NCBI RefSeq assembly: GCF_000423945.1
Contig: NZ_AUIY01000011.1
Location: 62,001 to 126,000 of the forward strand
DNA length: 64,000 bases
Direction: 5' to 3'
Origin: Butyrivibrio sp. XPD2002
Lineage (GTDB): Bacteria > Bacillota > Clostridia > Lachnospirales > Lachnospiraceae
Shown here: one piece after another, positions 8,800-17,544 of the stretch
Layout: each line of letters opens with the position of its first letter
Numbering within the stretch: position 1 is the stretch's first letter
The notes under the pieces: model-generated
The model's database searches: none
What the model was told of the DNA's origin: nothing
Seen by the model: the letters and a program-made list of their open reading frames with translations, nothing else
Position numbers and translations under genes: made by a program

Positions 8800-9774
8800 T
8801 TATTTGTCATCATAAAGATGGCATCTAACTACATGTCCATTCCCCATATCCTTGGGCTGAGGATCCTGCTCCTTACAAATGCCCATGCAGTGAGGACATC
8901 TTGTATGGAACTTACATCCCTTAGGCGGGTTAGCAGGTGAAGGAATATCTCCCTCAAGGAGCACTCTCTCCTTCTTAATATCCGGATCAGGCATCGGAAT
9001 AGCACTGAAAAGTGCCTTTGTATAAGGATGAAGAGGCTCTGCAAATATATCCTCTGTCTTACCTGTCTCAACAAGACTTCCAAGGTACATAACACCTACA
9101 GCATCTGAAATGTGCTCAACTACTGAAAGATCATGTGAGATGAACAAATATGTGAGATTGTTCTTCTCCTGAAGATCCTTAAGAAGGTTGATGATCTGCG
9201 CCTGGATAGAAACGTCAAGAGCTGATACAGGCTCGTCACATACTACAAACTCAGGCTTAACTGCAAGTGCTCTGGCAATGCAGATACGCTGTCTCTGACC
9301 ACCGGAGAACTCATGAGGATAACGGTCCTTATGATAGGGCTGAAGACCGCATTCCTTCATGATCTCTGTAATATAGTCGTTATACTCTGCCTTGGGCACA
9401 AGTCCATGCTCACGAACAGCTTCTCCGATAATCTCACCGATAGGAAGACGGGGAGAAAGTGAAGAATAGGGATCCTGGAAAATGATCTGCATCTTCGTGC
9501 GAAGCTCACGGAGCTTTTTCTTATCATATTTACTGATATCTTCACCATTGAAAAGGATATCACCCTCTGTCTTTTCAAGAAGTCTTAAGATTGTTCTTCC
9601 TGTTGTGGACTTACCACAACCTGACTCACCAACAAGACCCATTGTTGTTCCACGAGGGATAGTAAATGATACATCATCAACGGCCTTTACATTTCCTGTA
9701 ACACCACCGAAGAAACCACCCTTAATAGGGAAATATTTCTTGAGGTGCTTTACTTCAAGTATATTATCGCTCAT
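8800..9774 (-). CDS. oppF: Oligopeptide ABC transporter ATP-binding protein OppF
   Basis: The 324-residue cytoplasmic ATPase powers peptide import together with OppD. Motifs in order: Walker [10 protein letters not shown] (49-57), Q-loop IIFQDP near 98-102, signature FSGGQRQR (156-163), Walker B FVVCDEPVSALD (176-187) and switch histidine LFISHDLSVVEH. The C-terminal oligopeptide/dipeptide extension carries the Cys cluster GCKFHTRCPHCMGIC, typical of OppD/OppF/DppD/DppF, where it can bind an iron-sulfur cluster in some members. The start codon shares one base with the oppD stop (TAATG), so translation is coupled. Last gene of the oppABCDF operon. Peptide specificity cannot be read from this subunit; dipeptide or nickel transport is an alternative within the family. 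Confidence 0.93.
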   Translation of the reverse strand: MSDNILEVKHLKKYFPIKGGFFGGVTGNVKAVDDVSFTIPRGTTMGLVGESGCGKSTTGRTILRLLEKTEGDILFNGEDISKYDKKKLRELRTKMQIIFQDPYSSLSPRLPIGEIIGEAVREHGLVPKAEYNDYITEIMKECGLQPYHKDRYPHEFSGGQRQRICIARALAVKPEFVVCDEPVSALDVSIQAQIINLLKDLQEKNNLTYLFISHDLSVVEHISDAVGVMYLGSLVETGKTEDIFAEPLHPYTKALFSAIPMPDPDIKKERVLLEGDIPSPANPPKGCKFHTRCPHCMGICKEQDPQPKDMGNGHVVRCHLYDDK

Positions 9775-10937
9775 TACTTTGCACCTCCTTCTTCAGTCTT
9801 TGCATTATTTGCGAAATCCTCGCATCTGTAACAGCTTACTTCATGAGTGGGAGAAATCTTGTAAACTCCGGGATACTTTCCGGAACATTTCTCTACGCAC
9901 ATCTCACAACGATCCTTAAAGTAGCAGTAATCAGGCATATCAATCGGATTAGGTACGTTTCCGGGAATATTGTAAAGCTTATCCACATGCTTACCAACAA
10001 CGGGCTTAGACTTCATAAGACCGATTGTGTAAGGATGTCTGGGATCCTTAAAGATCTCTCTTGCTGTACCTTTTTCAATAACACGTCCTGCGTACATAAC
10101 AACTACATAATCAGCCATCTCTGCAACAACACCAAGGTCGTGAGTGATAAGCATGATTGATGAATTGATCTTATCCTTAAGGTTTCTGAGAAGATCAAGG
10201 ATCTGAGCCTGAATAGTAACATCAAGCGCTGTTGTGGGCTCGTCCGCAATAATAAGCTTAGGATCGCAGGCAAGTGCCATAGCGATCATGATACGCTGAC
10301 GCATACCACCTGAAAGCTCGTGGGGATACATCTGGTAAACACCCTCTTTATTAGCGATACCAACCATCTGGAGCATCTCGATTGTTCTTGCCTTAACCTG
10401 CTCAGGTGTCATATCAGGGTTGTGAAGTGCAATTACCTCATCAACCTGTGCACCGATTCTGAATACAGGATTAAGGGATGTCATGGGCTCCTGGAAGATC
10501 ATTGACATCTTATTACCACGAAGCTTCTGCATAGCAGATGCAGGTGCATTGACAACATTTATTGTTCTCTCACCGTCATTAAAACGGATCTCACCTTCAA
10601 CAGTCTGACCTGCAGGTCTCTGTACAAGCTGCATGAGTGAAAGGCTGGTAACTGACTTACCGCATCCTGACTCACCAACAATACCTACTGTCTTACCCTG
10701 GGGTACCTCAAAGGATACACCGTCAACAGCCTTAACTGTACCGATATCTGTGAAGAAATATGTGTGAACATTGTCAAACTCAACACAGTTTTCAGGGTTC
10801 TTCATTTTTGTAACATACTCACTCTCAGGAATATGCTTTCTGTTTCTCTTTTTCTCAATCTCGGATGTGATCTTACGGTTCTCGCGTGAAATCCTTCTAG
10901 ACTCTTTAGCCGAGATGTAATTTGAATTTTTAGCCAT
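9774..10937 (-). CDS. oppD: Oligopeptide ABC transporter ATP-binding protein OppD
   Basis: The 387-residue ATPase partner of OppF has Walker A GESGCGKS (88-95), Q-loop [12 protein letters not shown], signature [15 protein letters not shown], Walker [15 protein letters not shown] and switch [12 protein letters not shown]. The C-terminal Cys cluster ([15 protein letters not shown], then SCYRC) is present. A lysine/arginine-rich N-terminal extension of about 50 residues precedes the ATPase domain, longer than usual for OppD. AGGAG lies 8 nt before the ATG. The 175 nt separating it from oppC are filled by three tandem hairpins, unlike the tight spacing elsewhere in the operon. Confidence 0.93.
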   Translation of the reverse strand: MAKNSNYISAKESRRISRENRKITSEIEKKRNRKHIPESEYVTKMKNPENCVEFDNVHTYFFTDIGTVKAVDGVSFEVPQGKTVGIVGESGCGKSVTSLSLMQLVQRPAGQTVEGEIRFNDGERTINVVNAPASAMQKLRGNKMSMIFQEPMTSLNPVFRIGAQVDEVIALHNPDMTPEQVKARTIEMLQMVGIANKEGVYQMYPHELSGGMRQRIMIAMALACDPKLIIADEPTTALDVTIQAQILDLLRNLKDKINSSIMLITHDLGVVAEMADYVVVMYAGRVIEKGTAREIFKDPRHPYTIGLMKSKPVVGKHVDKLYNIPGNVPNPIDMPDYCYFKDRCEMCVEKCSGKYPGVYKISPTHEVSCYRCEDFANNAKTEEGGAK

Positions 10938-10967
10938 TTTTGTCTCCTATACACATACAGATAATGC

Positions 10968-11110
10968 GTCTTGCTTCGTGCTTTGCACTCTCGCAAGACT
11001 AGAAATCATTCGGAATCCGAGCTTTCGCTCTACTTCCTCATGATTTCTTATCTGACAAATGTCAGCACAAAATCTTATGCAAGCATAGATTTTGTACTGC
11101 CGCTTGTCAG
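10968..11110 (-). other. Three tandem hairpins between oppC and oppD
   Basis: On the minus strand three stem-loops fill the gap. HP1 (11052-11110) has an outer 7-bp stem CTGACAA/TTGTCAG enclosing a 13-bp stem with one G-T pair plus a 4-bp cap (ATGC/GCAT). HP2 (11002-11047) has nested 8-bp (GAAATCAT/ATGATTTC), 4-bp (GGAA/TTCC) and 4-bp (GAGC/GCTC) helices. HP3 (10968-10999) has 7-bp (GTCTTGC/GCAAGAC) plus 4-bp helices. None is followed by a U-tract, so they are more likely mRNA processing or stability elements than terminators. Confidence 0.8.
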
Positions 11111-11112
11111 AA

Positions 11113-12792
11113 TTATCTTTTCATCTTTGGATCGAACGCGTCACGAAGACCATCACCAATAAAGTTAAATGCAAGAACTGTAAGAAGGATGAATGTTCCT
11201 GCAGGAAGCCATACAAATAAGTAATTGGTCATTACGTATGAATCGTTAACCGCATTTATGATACTTCCCCATGAAGCAGCAGGGTACTTGATACCAAGAC
11301 CAAGGAATGAAAGTGAAGCCTCTGAAAGGATAACCTCACCAAGACCCATACTGGCAAATACGATAAGCTGAGGAATAACGTTAGGTATAAGGTGCTTGAA
11401 GATTCTACGGTATGTGCTGATACCAAGTGCCTCAGCAGCTACCATGAACTCCTGCTCACGAAGTGAAAGGATCTGACCTCTTACGATACGGGCAATTCCT
11501 ACCCAGCCGATAATAGCCATAACTACGCAGAGCAGATAAATACGTGCTCTGGGGCTTGCCTGATAATAGTCCATGATTGAACCAAGGATCAGGTAAAGAG
11601 GCATGGCCGGGATACAATAAACTACGTCAACAAGTCTCATGAGAAGGTTATCAACCCATCCGCCAAAGAAACCTGCTACACCACCGATTACCATACCGAT
11701 AAATACTTCGATAAATACTACTACAAAGCCGATAAGCAATGAAATACGTCCACCATACATAAGACGTGCAAGGAGGTCCATACCGTTAGCATCAGTTCCT
11801 ACAGGATGTGCCTTGGAAGGAGCTGAATAAATATCGATAAGTCTTGTCTCCTGGTACTTCTTAATTGTGTACTGACCTGTCTTAACCTCAAATTTGTACT
11901 CAACCATATTGCCGTCAGCATCAGGATACTCGAATGAACCTGCATTGCCCTGAGCTTCAAATGCCTCAAGAGCTGTTGCCTTATATGTAGGATCAAGGAA
12001 GGTTCCGGGATCGATAGCATTAAAGTTCATATTTGAAACAACTGCGTATCCCTCACCGTTTGCTTCTACAAGACCTTCATCGTTAACTGTGTAGCTTGTG
12101 CCGTCAGCCTCGAAAGAAGTTGCACCTGTAGCTACTGCTACAAGAGCATTTCTGTAAAACTCATATGAGAACTTTGTATCCTTGCTGTATCCTGTGAATG
12201 ATCTCTTACTTGCAACCGCAAGCTCAGTAGCTTCATATACATCAGCCTTGAAATCCTCACCGTCGAACATGTAAATCTTTCCATCCTGCTCAAAGTCAGC
12301 TCTTCCTGCCTCTACAGCAGCATCAAATTCCTTATTGCCCTTGAGGAAAACCTGCGCAGGCTCAAGTGAATAGATAAGATAAACATCTGAATCCTCAGCA
12401 GCCGGTGACATTCCCATCATCTGACCGCCACGGGTCTCGAATACGTACTTTTTCTTGGAAGCAGCAATAAGTGCCTTTGAATTAATATCTGAAGGAAGAG
12501 TTGCTCCATCAGCTATCTGGAACTGGAACTGATCGATAACAGTAGCACCTGCAAACTCCTTCATTACCTGCTCAGACTTGTAGAACACCTGGCTCTCTGA
12601 ATAAGGATAGAGAGCACCGCCTACAAAGGCGAACAGGAACATTGCAACAATAATTACCATTCCTACAATAGCGAGTCTGTTTCTAAGGAATCTCTTAAGA
12701 ACCATCATTCCCGGAGAGAGGACACGGACTCTGTTGGCATCATCAAGATGCATTTCTTCTTTTTTAACTTCGTTTTTCTTTTCTTCTGACAT
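11113..12792 (-). CDS. oppC: Oligopeptide ABC transporter permease OppC with large extracytoplasmic insertion
   Basis: The membrane permease subunit is 559 residues long; OppC proteins usually have about 300. The cytoplasmic N-terminus carries RVRVLSPGMMVLKRFLRN and TM1 lies near residues 38-60. The extra length, about 250 residues (roughly 70-325), sits between TM1 and the conserved HPVGTDANGMDLLARLMYGG entry to the remaining five helices, so it should lie outside the cell. It is rich in Asp, Glu, Ala, Tyr and Phe and contains no Cys. The EAA loop EALGISTYRRIFKHLIPN contacts OppD/OppF. The ribosome binding site is strong (AAAGGAGG, 8 nt before ATG) and oppB lies 18 nt upstream. The insertion resembles a docking or peptide-binding domain, but I do not recognise its fold. 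Confidence 0.92.
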   Translation of the reverse strand: MSEEKKNEVKKEEMHLDDANRVRVLSPGMMVLKRFLRNRLAIVGMVIIVAMFLFAFVGGALYPYSESQVFYKSEQVMKEFAGATVIDQFQFQIADGATLPSDINSKALIAASKKKYVFETRGGQMMGMSPAAEDSDVYLIYSLEPAQVFLKGNKEFDAAVEAGRADFEQDGKIYMFDGEDFKADVYEATELAVASKRSFTGYSKDTKFSYEFYRNALVAVATGATSFEADGTSYTVNDEGLVEANGEGYAVVSNMNFNAIDPGTFLDPTYKATALEAFEAQGNAGSFEYPDADGNMVEYKFEVKTGQYTIKKYQETRLIDIYSAPSKAHPVGTDANGMDLLARLMYGGRISLLIGFVVVFIEVFIGMVIGGVAGFFGGWVDNLLMRLVDVVYCIPAMPLYLILGSIMDYYQASPRARIYLLCVVMAIIGWVGIARIVRGQILSLREQEFMVAAEALGISTYRRIFKHLIPNVIPQLIVFASMGLGEVILSEASLSFLGLGIKYPAASWGSIINAVNDSYVMTNYLFVWLPAGTFILLTVLAFNFIGDGLRDAFDPKMKR

Positions 12793-12810
12793 TACATCCG
12801 CCTCCTTTCC

Positions 12811-13797
12811 TTAGTTTACTCTGACTCTCGGGTCAACTACCGCATAGAGAATATCTGCGATAAGGTTACCGAGCAAAATAAGGACTGCCATAAATACCAT
12901 GTAGAACATAACGAAAGGAATATCGCCCTGTACTACGCACTGGTATGATGTATAACCGATACCGGGAATCTGGAACAAAGTCTCAGTGATCATGGCACCG
13001 GAGAAAAGTCCGGGAAGTGATCCGCCAAGAAGTGTAACAATCGGGATAAGTGTATTTCTGAAAGCATGATAGTTTACTACTCTGTCCTCAGAAAGTCCCT
13101 TTGCTCTTGCAGTTCTGATATAATCTGCATTCAGAACTTCGAGCATGTTTGTTCGTGTGTAACGCATAAGAGAACCTACGCTTACAACAGTAAGTGTAAT
13201 AACAGGCATGATCATATGACGAGCCATATCAAGGATTTTACCCACGTCTGAATATGATTCATGAAATCTTCCAACTATTCCGTATAGGTCAAGCCAGCCA
13301 AGCTTTACAGAAAGAATATATTTCAAAATCGTCGCAAAGAAAAAACTCGGAAGTGAAATTCCGATAAGTGCGATAACCGTAACGGTATAGTCTGTTGCAG
13401 AATACTGTCTTCTTGCAGCAGCCACTCCCGCAGGTATAGCGATTATTATTTCCAAAATAAATACAACAAGTCCCAGTGCAAATGAATACCAGATTACGCT
13501 GGAGAACTTCTGCAATACAGGCTGATTCCAGAACCAGGAATCACCAAAATCAAGTGTTATTGCCTTTGATGCCCATTTGAAATATCCCTGGATTACCCCC
13601 GTGTCCAAGCCATACTGGGCATTTAACTGTTCAACCCACTCAGAGTAGCTTTTTGCTCCCGGCTTAGTAGATAAAGCCATAGCCTGCTGTTCAACATATG
13701 ATGTAGGCATGCATCTCATGATGGTATAAATGATCATAGATACGAAAAACAATAATACTACTGATATGAGTAGACGTTTAAGTATGAATTTCTTCAT
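12811..13797 (-). CDS. oppB: Oligopeptide ABC transporter permease OppB
   Basis: The 328-residue inner permease has six predicted membrane helices. It starts with the OppB/DppB-type signature KKFILKRLLISVVLLFFVS and has the EAA coupling loop RTARAKGLSEDRVVNYHAF. The extracytoplasmic segment between TM1 and TM2 (residues 30-95) is of ordinary length, unlike OppC. GGAG lies 11 nt before the ATG. It is separated from oppA by 314 nt containing a terminator-like hairpin, and from oppC by 18 nt. Together with OppC it forms the translocation path for peptides delivered by OppA. Confidence 0.93.
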   Translation of the reverse strand: MKKFILKRLLISVVLLFFVSMIIYTIMRCMPTSYVEQQAMALSTKPGAKSYSEWVEQLNAQYGLDTGVIQGYFKWASKAITLDFGDSWFWNQPVLQKFSSVIWYSFALGLVVFILEIIIAIPAGVAAARRQYSATDYTVTVIALIGISLPSFFFATILKYILSVKLGWLDLYGIVGRFHESYSDVGKILDMARHMIMPVITLTVVSVGSLMRYTRTNMLEVLNADYIRTARAKGLSEDRVVNYHAFRNTLIPIVTLLGGSLPGLFSGAMITETLFQIPGIGYTSYQCVVQGDIPFVMFYMVFMAVLILLGNLIADILYAVVDPRVRVN

Positions 13798-13870
13798 TGT
13801 TGTCTATACTCCTTCTAAATAAAATATCTTCCACCTGAAAAATTATTCCTCGGGGATTGTTAATATATCT

Positions 13871-13891
13871 AAAAATTTCGCTTGGCGAAAT
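13871..13891 (-). terminator. Small hairpin with U-tract upstream of oppB
   Basis: ATTTCGC-CAA-GCGAAAT is a perfect 7-bp stem followed on the minus strand by TTTT, 74 nt before the oppB start. It could be a second weak attenuator in the oppA-oppB gap. Confidence 0.35.
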
Positions 13892-13954
13892 ATAATTTTC
13901 TAATCCATTTTCTAAATAGTGCAACTATTCTCTGTTGATTTAAAGTTATGAAGT

Positions 13955-14010
13955 AAAAAAGTACATAACATGTCCGCGGGAGCTAAATAACCCCCACGGA
14001 CAAAGTTATG
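13955..14010 (-). terminator. Intercistronic terminator/attenuator between oppA and oppB
   Basis: On the minus strand CATAAC, then TGTCCG and GGG segments pair with CCC, CGGACA and GTTATG to give a long interrupted stem (13964-14010), followed by TACTTTTTTAC. This placement typically lets most transcripts stop after oppA, so that the binding protein is made in excess of the membrane complex. The rest of the 314-nt gap contains only smaller AT-rich hairpins and no gene. Confidence 0.7.
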
Positions 14011-14111
14011 CGCATTATTTATGCAACTGATTGTCTTAAAAGCTCTACTATTGTAGCAGATTCTCAGCACATCGAAAACTCTAAATTCATTTTCGAATTT
14101 ATAAATACGAA

Positions 14112-16568
14112 TTACTTAGTCATAAGTCTCTCAATTCCGTCGTGAGCACTTGTTGTAGCAAAGAAGTTGTAGTATGTTGTCTCGTCATGAAGCATATCTG
14201 AGTTTTCAACATCTACGCGCTCAGAAGAATAGATTGAGCAGTTCTGTCTCTGATAAATCGGGATCTCAACTGCGTAATCAACAACATAGTCCAGAGCTTC
14301 CTTATAAATAGCCTTACGTACTGCCTGATCTGTTGTTGAACGACCCTCAACTACAAGTTCGTCAAGTTCAGGCTGGTTAATCTTGTACATGTATGCAGAA
14401 CCACCTTCTGAGTGATAGATCTGATACATATCAGGATCCATTGATCCGCCCCAAGCTGCACACCAGATCTCAGCTGTGCCGCCTTCTGTTGCAGACCAAA
14501 GAACTGAAGAATCTGAAAGGTCATTGATGATAAGATCAAAGCCAATCTTTGCAAGGTCTTCCTTAGCTGCTGTAAGGATACCGAATGAAGGGTGATCACC
14601 CTTACCATCAGCAGGAATCATAGCCTCGTATGAAAGCTTAGCACCTTCAGGAGCTGCTGTAAGCTTACCATCTGTTACTGTGTAACCAGCCTTCTCGAAG
14701 AATCCAAGTGCTGCCTGAAGAGCTGCATCATACTTCTCATCTTCGCTCATGCCGTCTGTATAGATAGGATTTCCGTCAACATCTGTTGAGAAAGCAACCT
14801 TATAATCAGGATCAGATGCCTGAGGTGCTGCCCATGATGTGTTAGAAATAGGATAGTTGATTACGTTAGCTGCATCGCCATAGTAAGAATCAACAACTAC
14901 GTCTCTGTGAACAGCAAGAACAGTTGCGATAGCCTTACGAAGTGCCTTAGACTCTTCACTTCCTGCATCAGAACCAACCTTAACGTTCTGTGAGTTCATA
15001 CCAATGTAACCATAACCATTGTTGTCTACAAGTGAAGTAGAAATCTTGTCACCTGTAAGCTCGCCGTTTGAGTTATCACCGGCGATCTGCTCAAGAGTTG
15101 ACTTGTTAGCTGAAGGCTCAGCAACATCAAGTGTACCCTGAACGATAGCAGGCTCAGCATCAGACTGCTGAGTAACCTTCATCTGAACTTCCTTGATTAC
15201 AGGAGCGCCAAGATAGTAGTTCTCGTTAGCTGTGAAGTAAACAATCTTGTTCTCAAACTTGTCGAATACATAAGGACCGGCGCCAAGAGGCTGTGTTGTC
15301 TTAGCTCTTACAGTTGAAAGATCACCCTTTGTGAATCCGAACTTATTATTATCATAATCGTATTCAGCCTTGTCACCATAGTAGTGAAGAGGTGCAATCT
15401 CAACAGGAAGTGAGTAGATAGCTGTTGCATCAAGCTTGTCCATGTGAACAACCATTGAGTAGTCGCCTGTCTTCTCGATACCTGTGATTGAAGGAGCTGA
15501 ATCACCTGTCTCAATTGAGTTCTTGTAATCATCTGAAAGCATATCAAGGATGCCGTCGCCAGCCTTCTCCTTGTCAGTAGCTGCCATAACGTCTCCGTCA
15601 TAAGCTGCAACGATTTCATTCCAGAAATCATCTACTGTAGGAGCTGTGCCACCCTTAACATCGAATGTAGCACCTGAAGGAGCTGTAAGAACGCCGCCTT
15701 CTACTGTACCATAGCCCCAGTTTGCCATTGCATTGGCAATAGGATCCTTGGCAATATCTTCATCATCAGATACAGCACCGTTTGCTGTGCAGTAATCTGC
15801 GATATCATTGATGAACTGTTCCTTAGCTGCAGGGAAATCTGTCTCCCAGAACTTCTTCTGCTGATCTTCTGTGAAGTATGTGAAGTCTGTGTTGTCCTCA
15901 CCAGCCTTAACAAGAAGGTTGAAGAGTGTATCAGAACCTTTTCTGTAGTCTTCCATACCTGTAATAGGAAGTGCACTGAATGTAGCAGCTCCATCATAAG
16001 AAGGATCAGCAACTACATACATTGAGAAAATAACATCATCGATAGTAAGAGGCTCACCATCAGAGAACTTGATATCATCACGAAGCTCAAATGCATAATC
16101 AACTGTACCATCTTCGTTCTCTGTGATCACGCAGTTTGCGGGTCCCTTGTACTCATAGGACTGACCATTGTATTCCTTTGTCTCACCTTCGATACCATTA
16201 AGTATCATCTCACCTAAACGGTCAACTGTAAGTAAAGGAAGAGTTGTCATCTGTGAAACATTGTTATCATATACTGAATTTGCAAAGAAAGGACTGAACT
16301 TCTCAGAGAATTCAGACTCTCCAATTACGAGCGGTGCTCCGCTTCCTGTGCTCTGTGCAGCGTCTCCTGCTTCCTCTGTTGACTCTGCCTCAGCAGCATC
16401 GCTGCTCTCCTCAGTAGAAGCGTCTGCAGTAGCCTCAGCTGTATCTGCAGATTCGGTTGTTGTTGTGTTAGTGTCGCCGCCATTGTTAGCATTGCCACCG
16501 CAGCCAACAGCTGAAACAACCATTGTTCCGGCAAGTCCTAATGCCAGAAATTTGCCTAACTTTTTCAT
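14112..16568 (-). CDS. oppA: Peptide-binding lipoprotein OppA, enlarged
   Basis: The extracytoplasmic substrate-binding lipoprotein (SBP family 5) is 818 residues long, against about 540-600 for ordinary OppA. The signal peptide ends at lipobox SAVGC, with Cys23 lipidated. A Thr/Glu/Ala/Asp/Ser-rich linker (residues 25-75) follows. Family features include the N-terminal lobe DRLGEMILNGI...FELRDDIKFSDGEP, typical of peptide- and nickel-binding proteins, the GAGPYVFDKFE hinge region, and a late SVLWSATEGGTAEIWCAAW segment. Extra sequence of roughly 200 residues (about 210-350) interrupts the N-terminal part. GGAGGG lies 4 nt before the ATG. First opp gene, lying behind the unknown membrane protein gene. 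Its enlargement parallels the large insertion in OppC. Confidence 0.9.
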   Translation of the reverse strand: MKKLGKFLALGLAGTMVVSAVGCGGNANNGGDTNTTTTESADTAEATADASTEESSDAAEAESTEEAGDAAQSTGSGAPLVIGESEFSEKFSPFFANSVYDNNVSQMTTLPLLTVDRLGEMILNGIEGETKEYNGQSYEYKGPANCVITENEDGTVDYAFELRDDIKFSDGEPLTIDDVIFSMYVVADPSYDGAATFSALPITGMEDYRKGSDTLFNLLVKAGEDNTDFTYFTEDQQKKFWETDFPAAKEQFINDIADYCTANGAVSDDEDIAKDPIANAMANWGYGTVEGGVLTAPSGATFDVKGGTAPTVDDFWNEIVAAYDGDVMAATDKEKAGDGILDMLSDDYKNSIETGDSAPSITGIEKTGDYSMVVHMDKLDATAIYSLPVEIAPLHYYGDKAEYDYDNNKFGFTKGDLSTVRAKTTQPLGAGPYVFDKFENKIVYFTANENYYLGAPVIKEVQMKVTQQSDAEPAIVQGTLDVAEPSANKSTLEQIAGDNSNGELTGDKISTSLVDNNGYGYIGMNSQNVKVGSDAGSEESKALRKAIATVLAVHRDVVVDSYYGDAANVINYPISNTSWAAPQASDPDYKVAFSTDVDGNPIYTDGMSEDEKYDAALQAALGFFEKAGYTVTDGKLTAAPEGAKLSYEAMIPADGKGDHPSFGILTAAKEDLAKIGFDLIINDLSDSSVLWSATEGGTAEIWCAAWGGSMDPDMYQIYHSEGGSAYMYKINQPELDELVVEGRSTTDQAVRKAIYKEALDYVVDYAVEIPIYQRQNCSIYSSERVDVENSDMLHDETTYYNFFATTSAHDGIERLMTK

Positions 16569-16610
16569 ATTGCCCTCCGTTCTGGGGTTCTCTTCCCCAA
16601 ATATTTATGT

Positions 16611-16630
16611 ACATCCACCTTGGTGGTTGT
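16611..16630. promoter_or_regulatory. Inverted repeat in the oppA leader, candidate operator
   Basis: ACATCCACC-TT-GGTGGTTGT is a 9-bp inverted repeat with one mismatch, about 45 nt upstream of oppA. A small GGGG/CCCC hairpin follows closer to the ribosome binding site. The sequence reads as an operator or a leader hairpin; nothing identifies a regulator. Confidence 0.35.
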
Positions 16631-16721
16631 CACCGAAATCACGATTGAAAGTATATAGTTATTTAATTAAACCTTCTAATATATATAATCTATAAGCAAC
16701 CATAAGTAATTGTTATAGAAA

Positions 16722-17282
16722 TCATTTACCGGATTCAACTGAAATTCCTGAAAAGTATTTATTATAATATCTCGCAAAAAGACAAGCTATTATAATCACC
16801 GGTAAGTGAAGCGCCAGATAAATGAGCTCAAGGCGAACATCATACTGGCCTCTTCTTAAAATCAGATAGATTACTTCACATAAGGCGCTTATTGCCGCAA
16901 GAACTATAACTGCAACACCACAAAAATGCATTCGTCCCACACCCTTATCATATTGCCTTCTCGTCATCCTTGGAGTCGCACCCAAATATTCAACTATTCC
17001 AATAAAAAAGAAAAGCACCGGCAAAAACTGAAAAAAATAAGGGAGCACCACCCAAATTGTTCGTGAAGATGTCTGATTAAGCAACCCCTGTACAACAAGA
17101 GCCGCAAACATCAATATTCCATATACTACACATGGAAGATACGTCTTCTTTTTCTCTGTTTCGCCAAAAGGAAGAACATAGATATCCCCTTTATAGAAGA
17201 ATCTGTCCCGGAACCTCCCCCGCTTATCCATCTCGGGAGCGTGATCATAATCTCCCTTGTATGGATTATGCAAAATACTCAT
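16722..17282 (-). CDS. Unknown four-helix membrane protein with structured RNA leader
   Basis: The 186-residue protein was not recognised. A polar N-terminus of about 45 residues, with Asp/Lys/Arg and Pro-Tyr-Lys-Gly-Asp-Tyr, precedes four predicted membrane helices near residues 47-67, 76-98, 117-138 and 150-170. A charged loop between helices 2 and 3 (TPRMTRRQYDKGVGRM) is probably cytoplasmic. The ribosome binding site is poor (TAGGA about 11 nt before ATG). It is transcribed from a strong promoter about 265 nt upstream, through the leader RNA described separately, and could be co-transcribed with oppA 153 nt downstream because no terminator is seen between them. A role in transport or in sensing the leader's signal is only inference. 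Confidence 0.7.
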   Translation of the reverse strand: MSILHNPYKGDYDHAPEMDKRGRFRDRFFYKGDIYVLPFGETEKKKTYLPCVVYGILMFAALVVQGLLNQTSSRTIWVVLPYFFQFLPVLFFFIGIVEYLGATPRMTRRQYDKGVGRMHFCGVAVIVLAAISALCEVIYLILRRGQYDVRLELIYLALHLPVIIIACLFARYYNKYFSGISVESGK

Positions 17283-17343
17283 TACTACTAAAATCCTATT
17301 CTAAGCCGGATATCAAATCTCCGACAAACAACCTGTAAATACG

Positions 17344-17384
17344 AAAAAAGCGCTCCTAACTTACACTTTGCAAGTCGGAACGCC
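17344..17384 (-). terminator. Terminator/antiterminator switch at the end of the leader RNA
   Basis: Terminator: GGCGTTCC (17384-17377) pairs with GGAGCGCT (17356-17349), including two G-U pairs, followed by T-run 17349-17344. Alternative stems CTTACA/TGTAAG (17401-17396 with 17365-17360) and GAAC/GTTC (17391-17388 with 17381-17378) occupy the terminator's 5' arm and loop, so the two folds exclude each other, as in transcription attenuation. Confidence 0.6.
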
Positions 17385-17538
17385 GTTGTTCTAGATGTAA
17401 GTATACAATATTAATATCTGAATTTCTACACCGAGATTATACTACCGAACGAAATCTTATTAACAATATATGAAACCGATAGCATACCGACATTTCGTTC
17501 GCTAGTCGGGTATGTTAGTAAAATAATCTCACCAGCAA
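17344..17538 (-). ncRNA. Structured RNA with enclosed pseudoknot; candidate riboswitch/attenuator or small RNA
   Basis: The predicted transcript of about 195 nt starts after the promoter at 17545-17572. P1: GAGATTAT (17530-17523) plus ACTA (17519-17516) pairs with TAGTATAATCTC (17444-17433), 12 bp with a bulge. Inside it, P2: CATACCCGAC (17514-17505) pairs with GTCGGTATG (17491-17483), one bulge, 13-nt loop. Ten bases of that loop, CGAACGAAAT (17501-17492), pair perfectly with ATTTCGTTCG (17455-17446), giving an H-type pseudoknot with a 3-nt first loop and a third loop of about 27 nt. Downstream, mutually exclusive antiterminator and terminator stems end in six T residues. I match it to no known riboswitch class; it could also be a free-standing small RNA. 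Confidence 0.6.
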
Positions 17539-17544
17539 GATTAA

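Noticed and set aside
10971..11162. 63-codon frame across the oppC-oppD gap
   Set aside because: It runs through the three hairpins and into oppC in antisense; no support beyond openness.
17378..17391. GAAC-N6-GTTC as a possible LexA box
   Set aside because: Spacing is 6 rather than 4, and the bases belong to the antiterminator stem.
17436..17466. Second TATAAT with an upstream TTGTTA inside the leader RNA
   Set aside because: The spacer is 19 nt and the hexamer is part of the P1 helix; the promoter at 17545-17572 is better placed and better matched.
17344..17538. Leader as a T-box or c-di-GMP riboswitch
   Set aside because: No T-box GGTGG/ACCGCG sequence and none of the conserved c-di-GMP-I or -II sequence blocks were found by eye.
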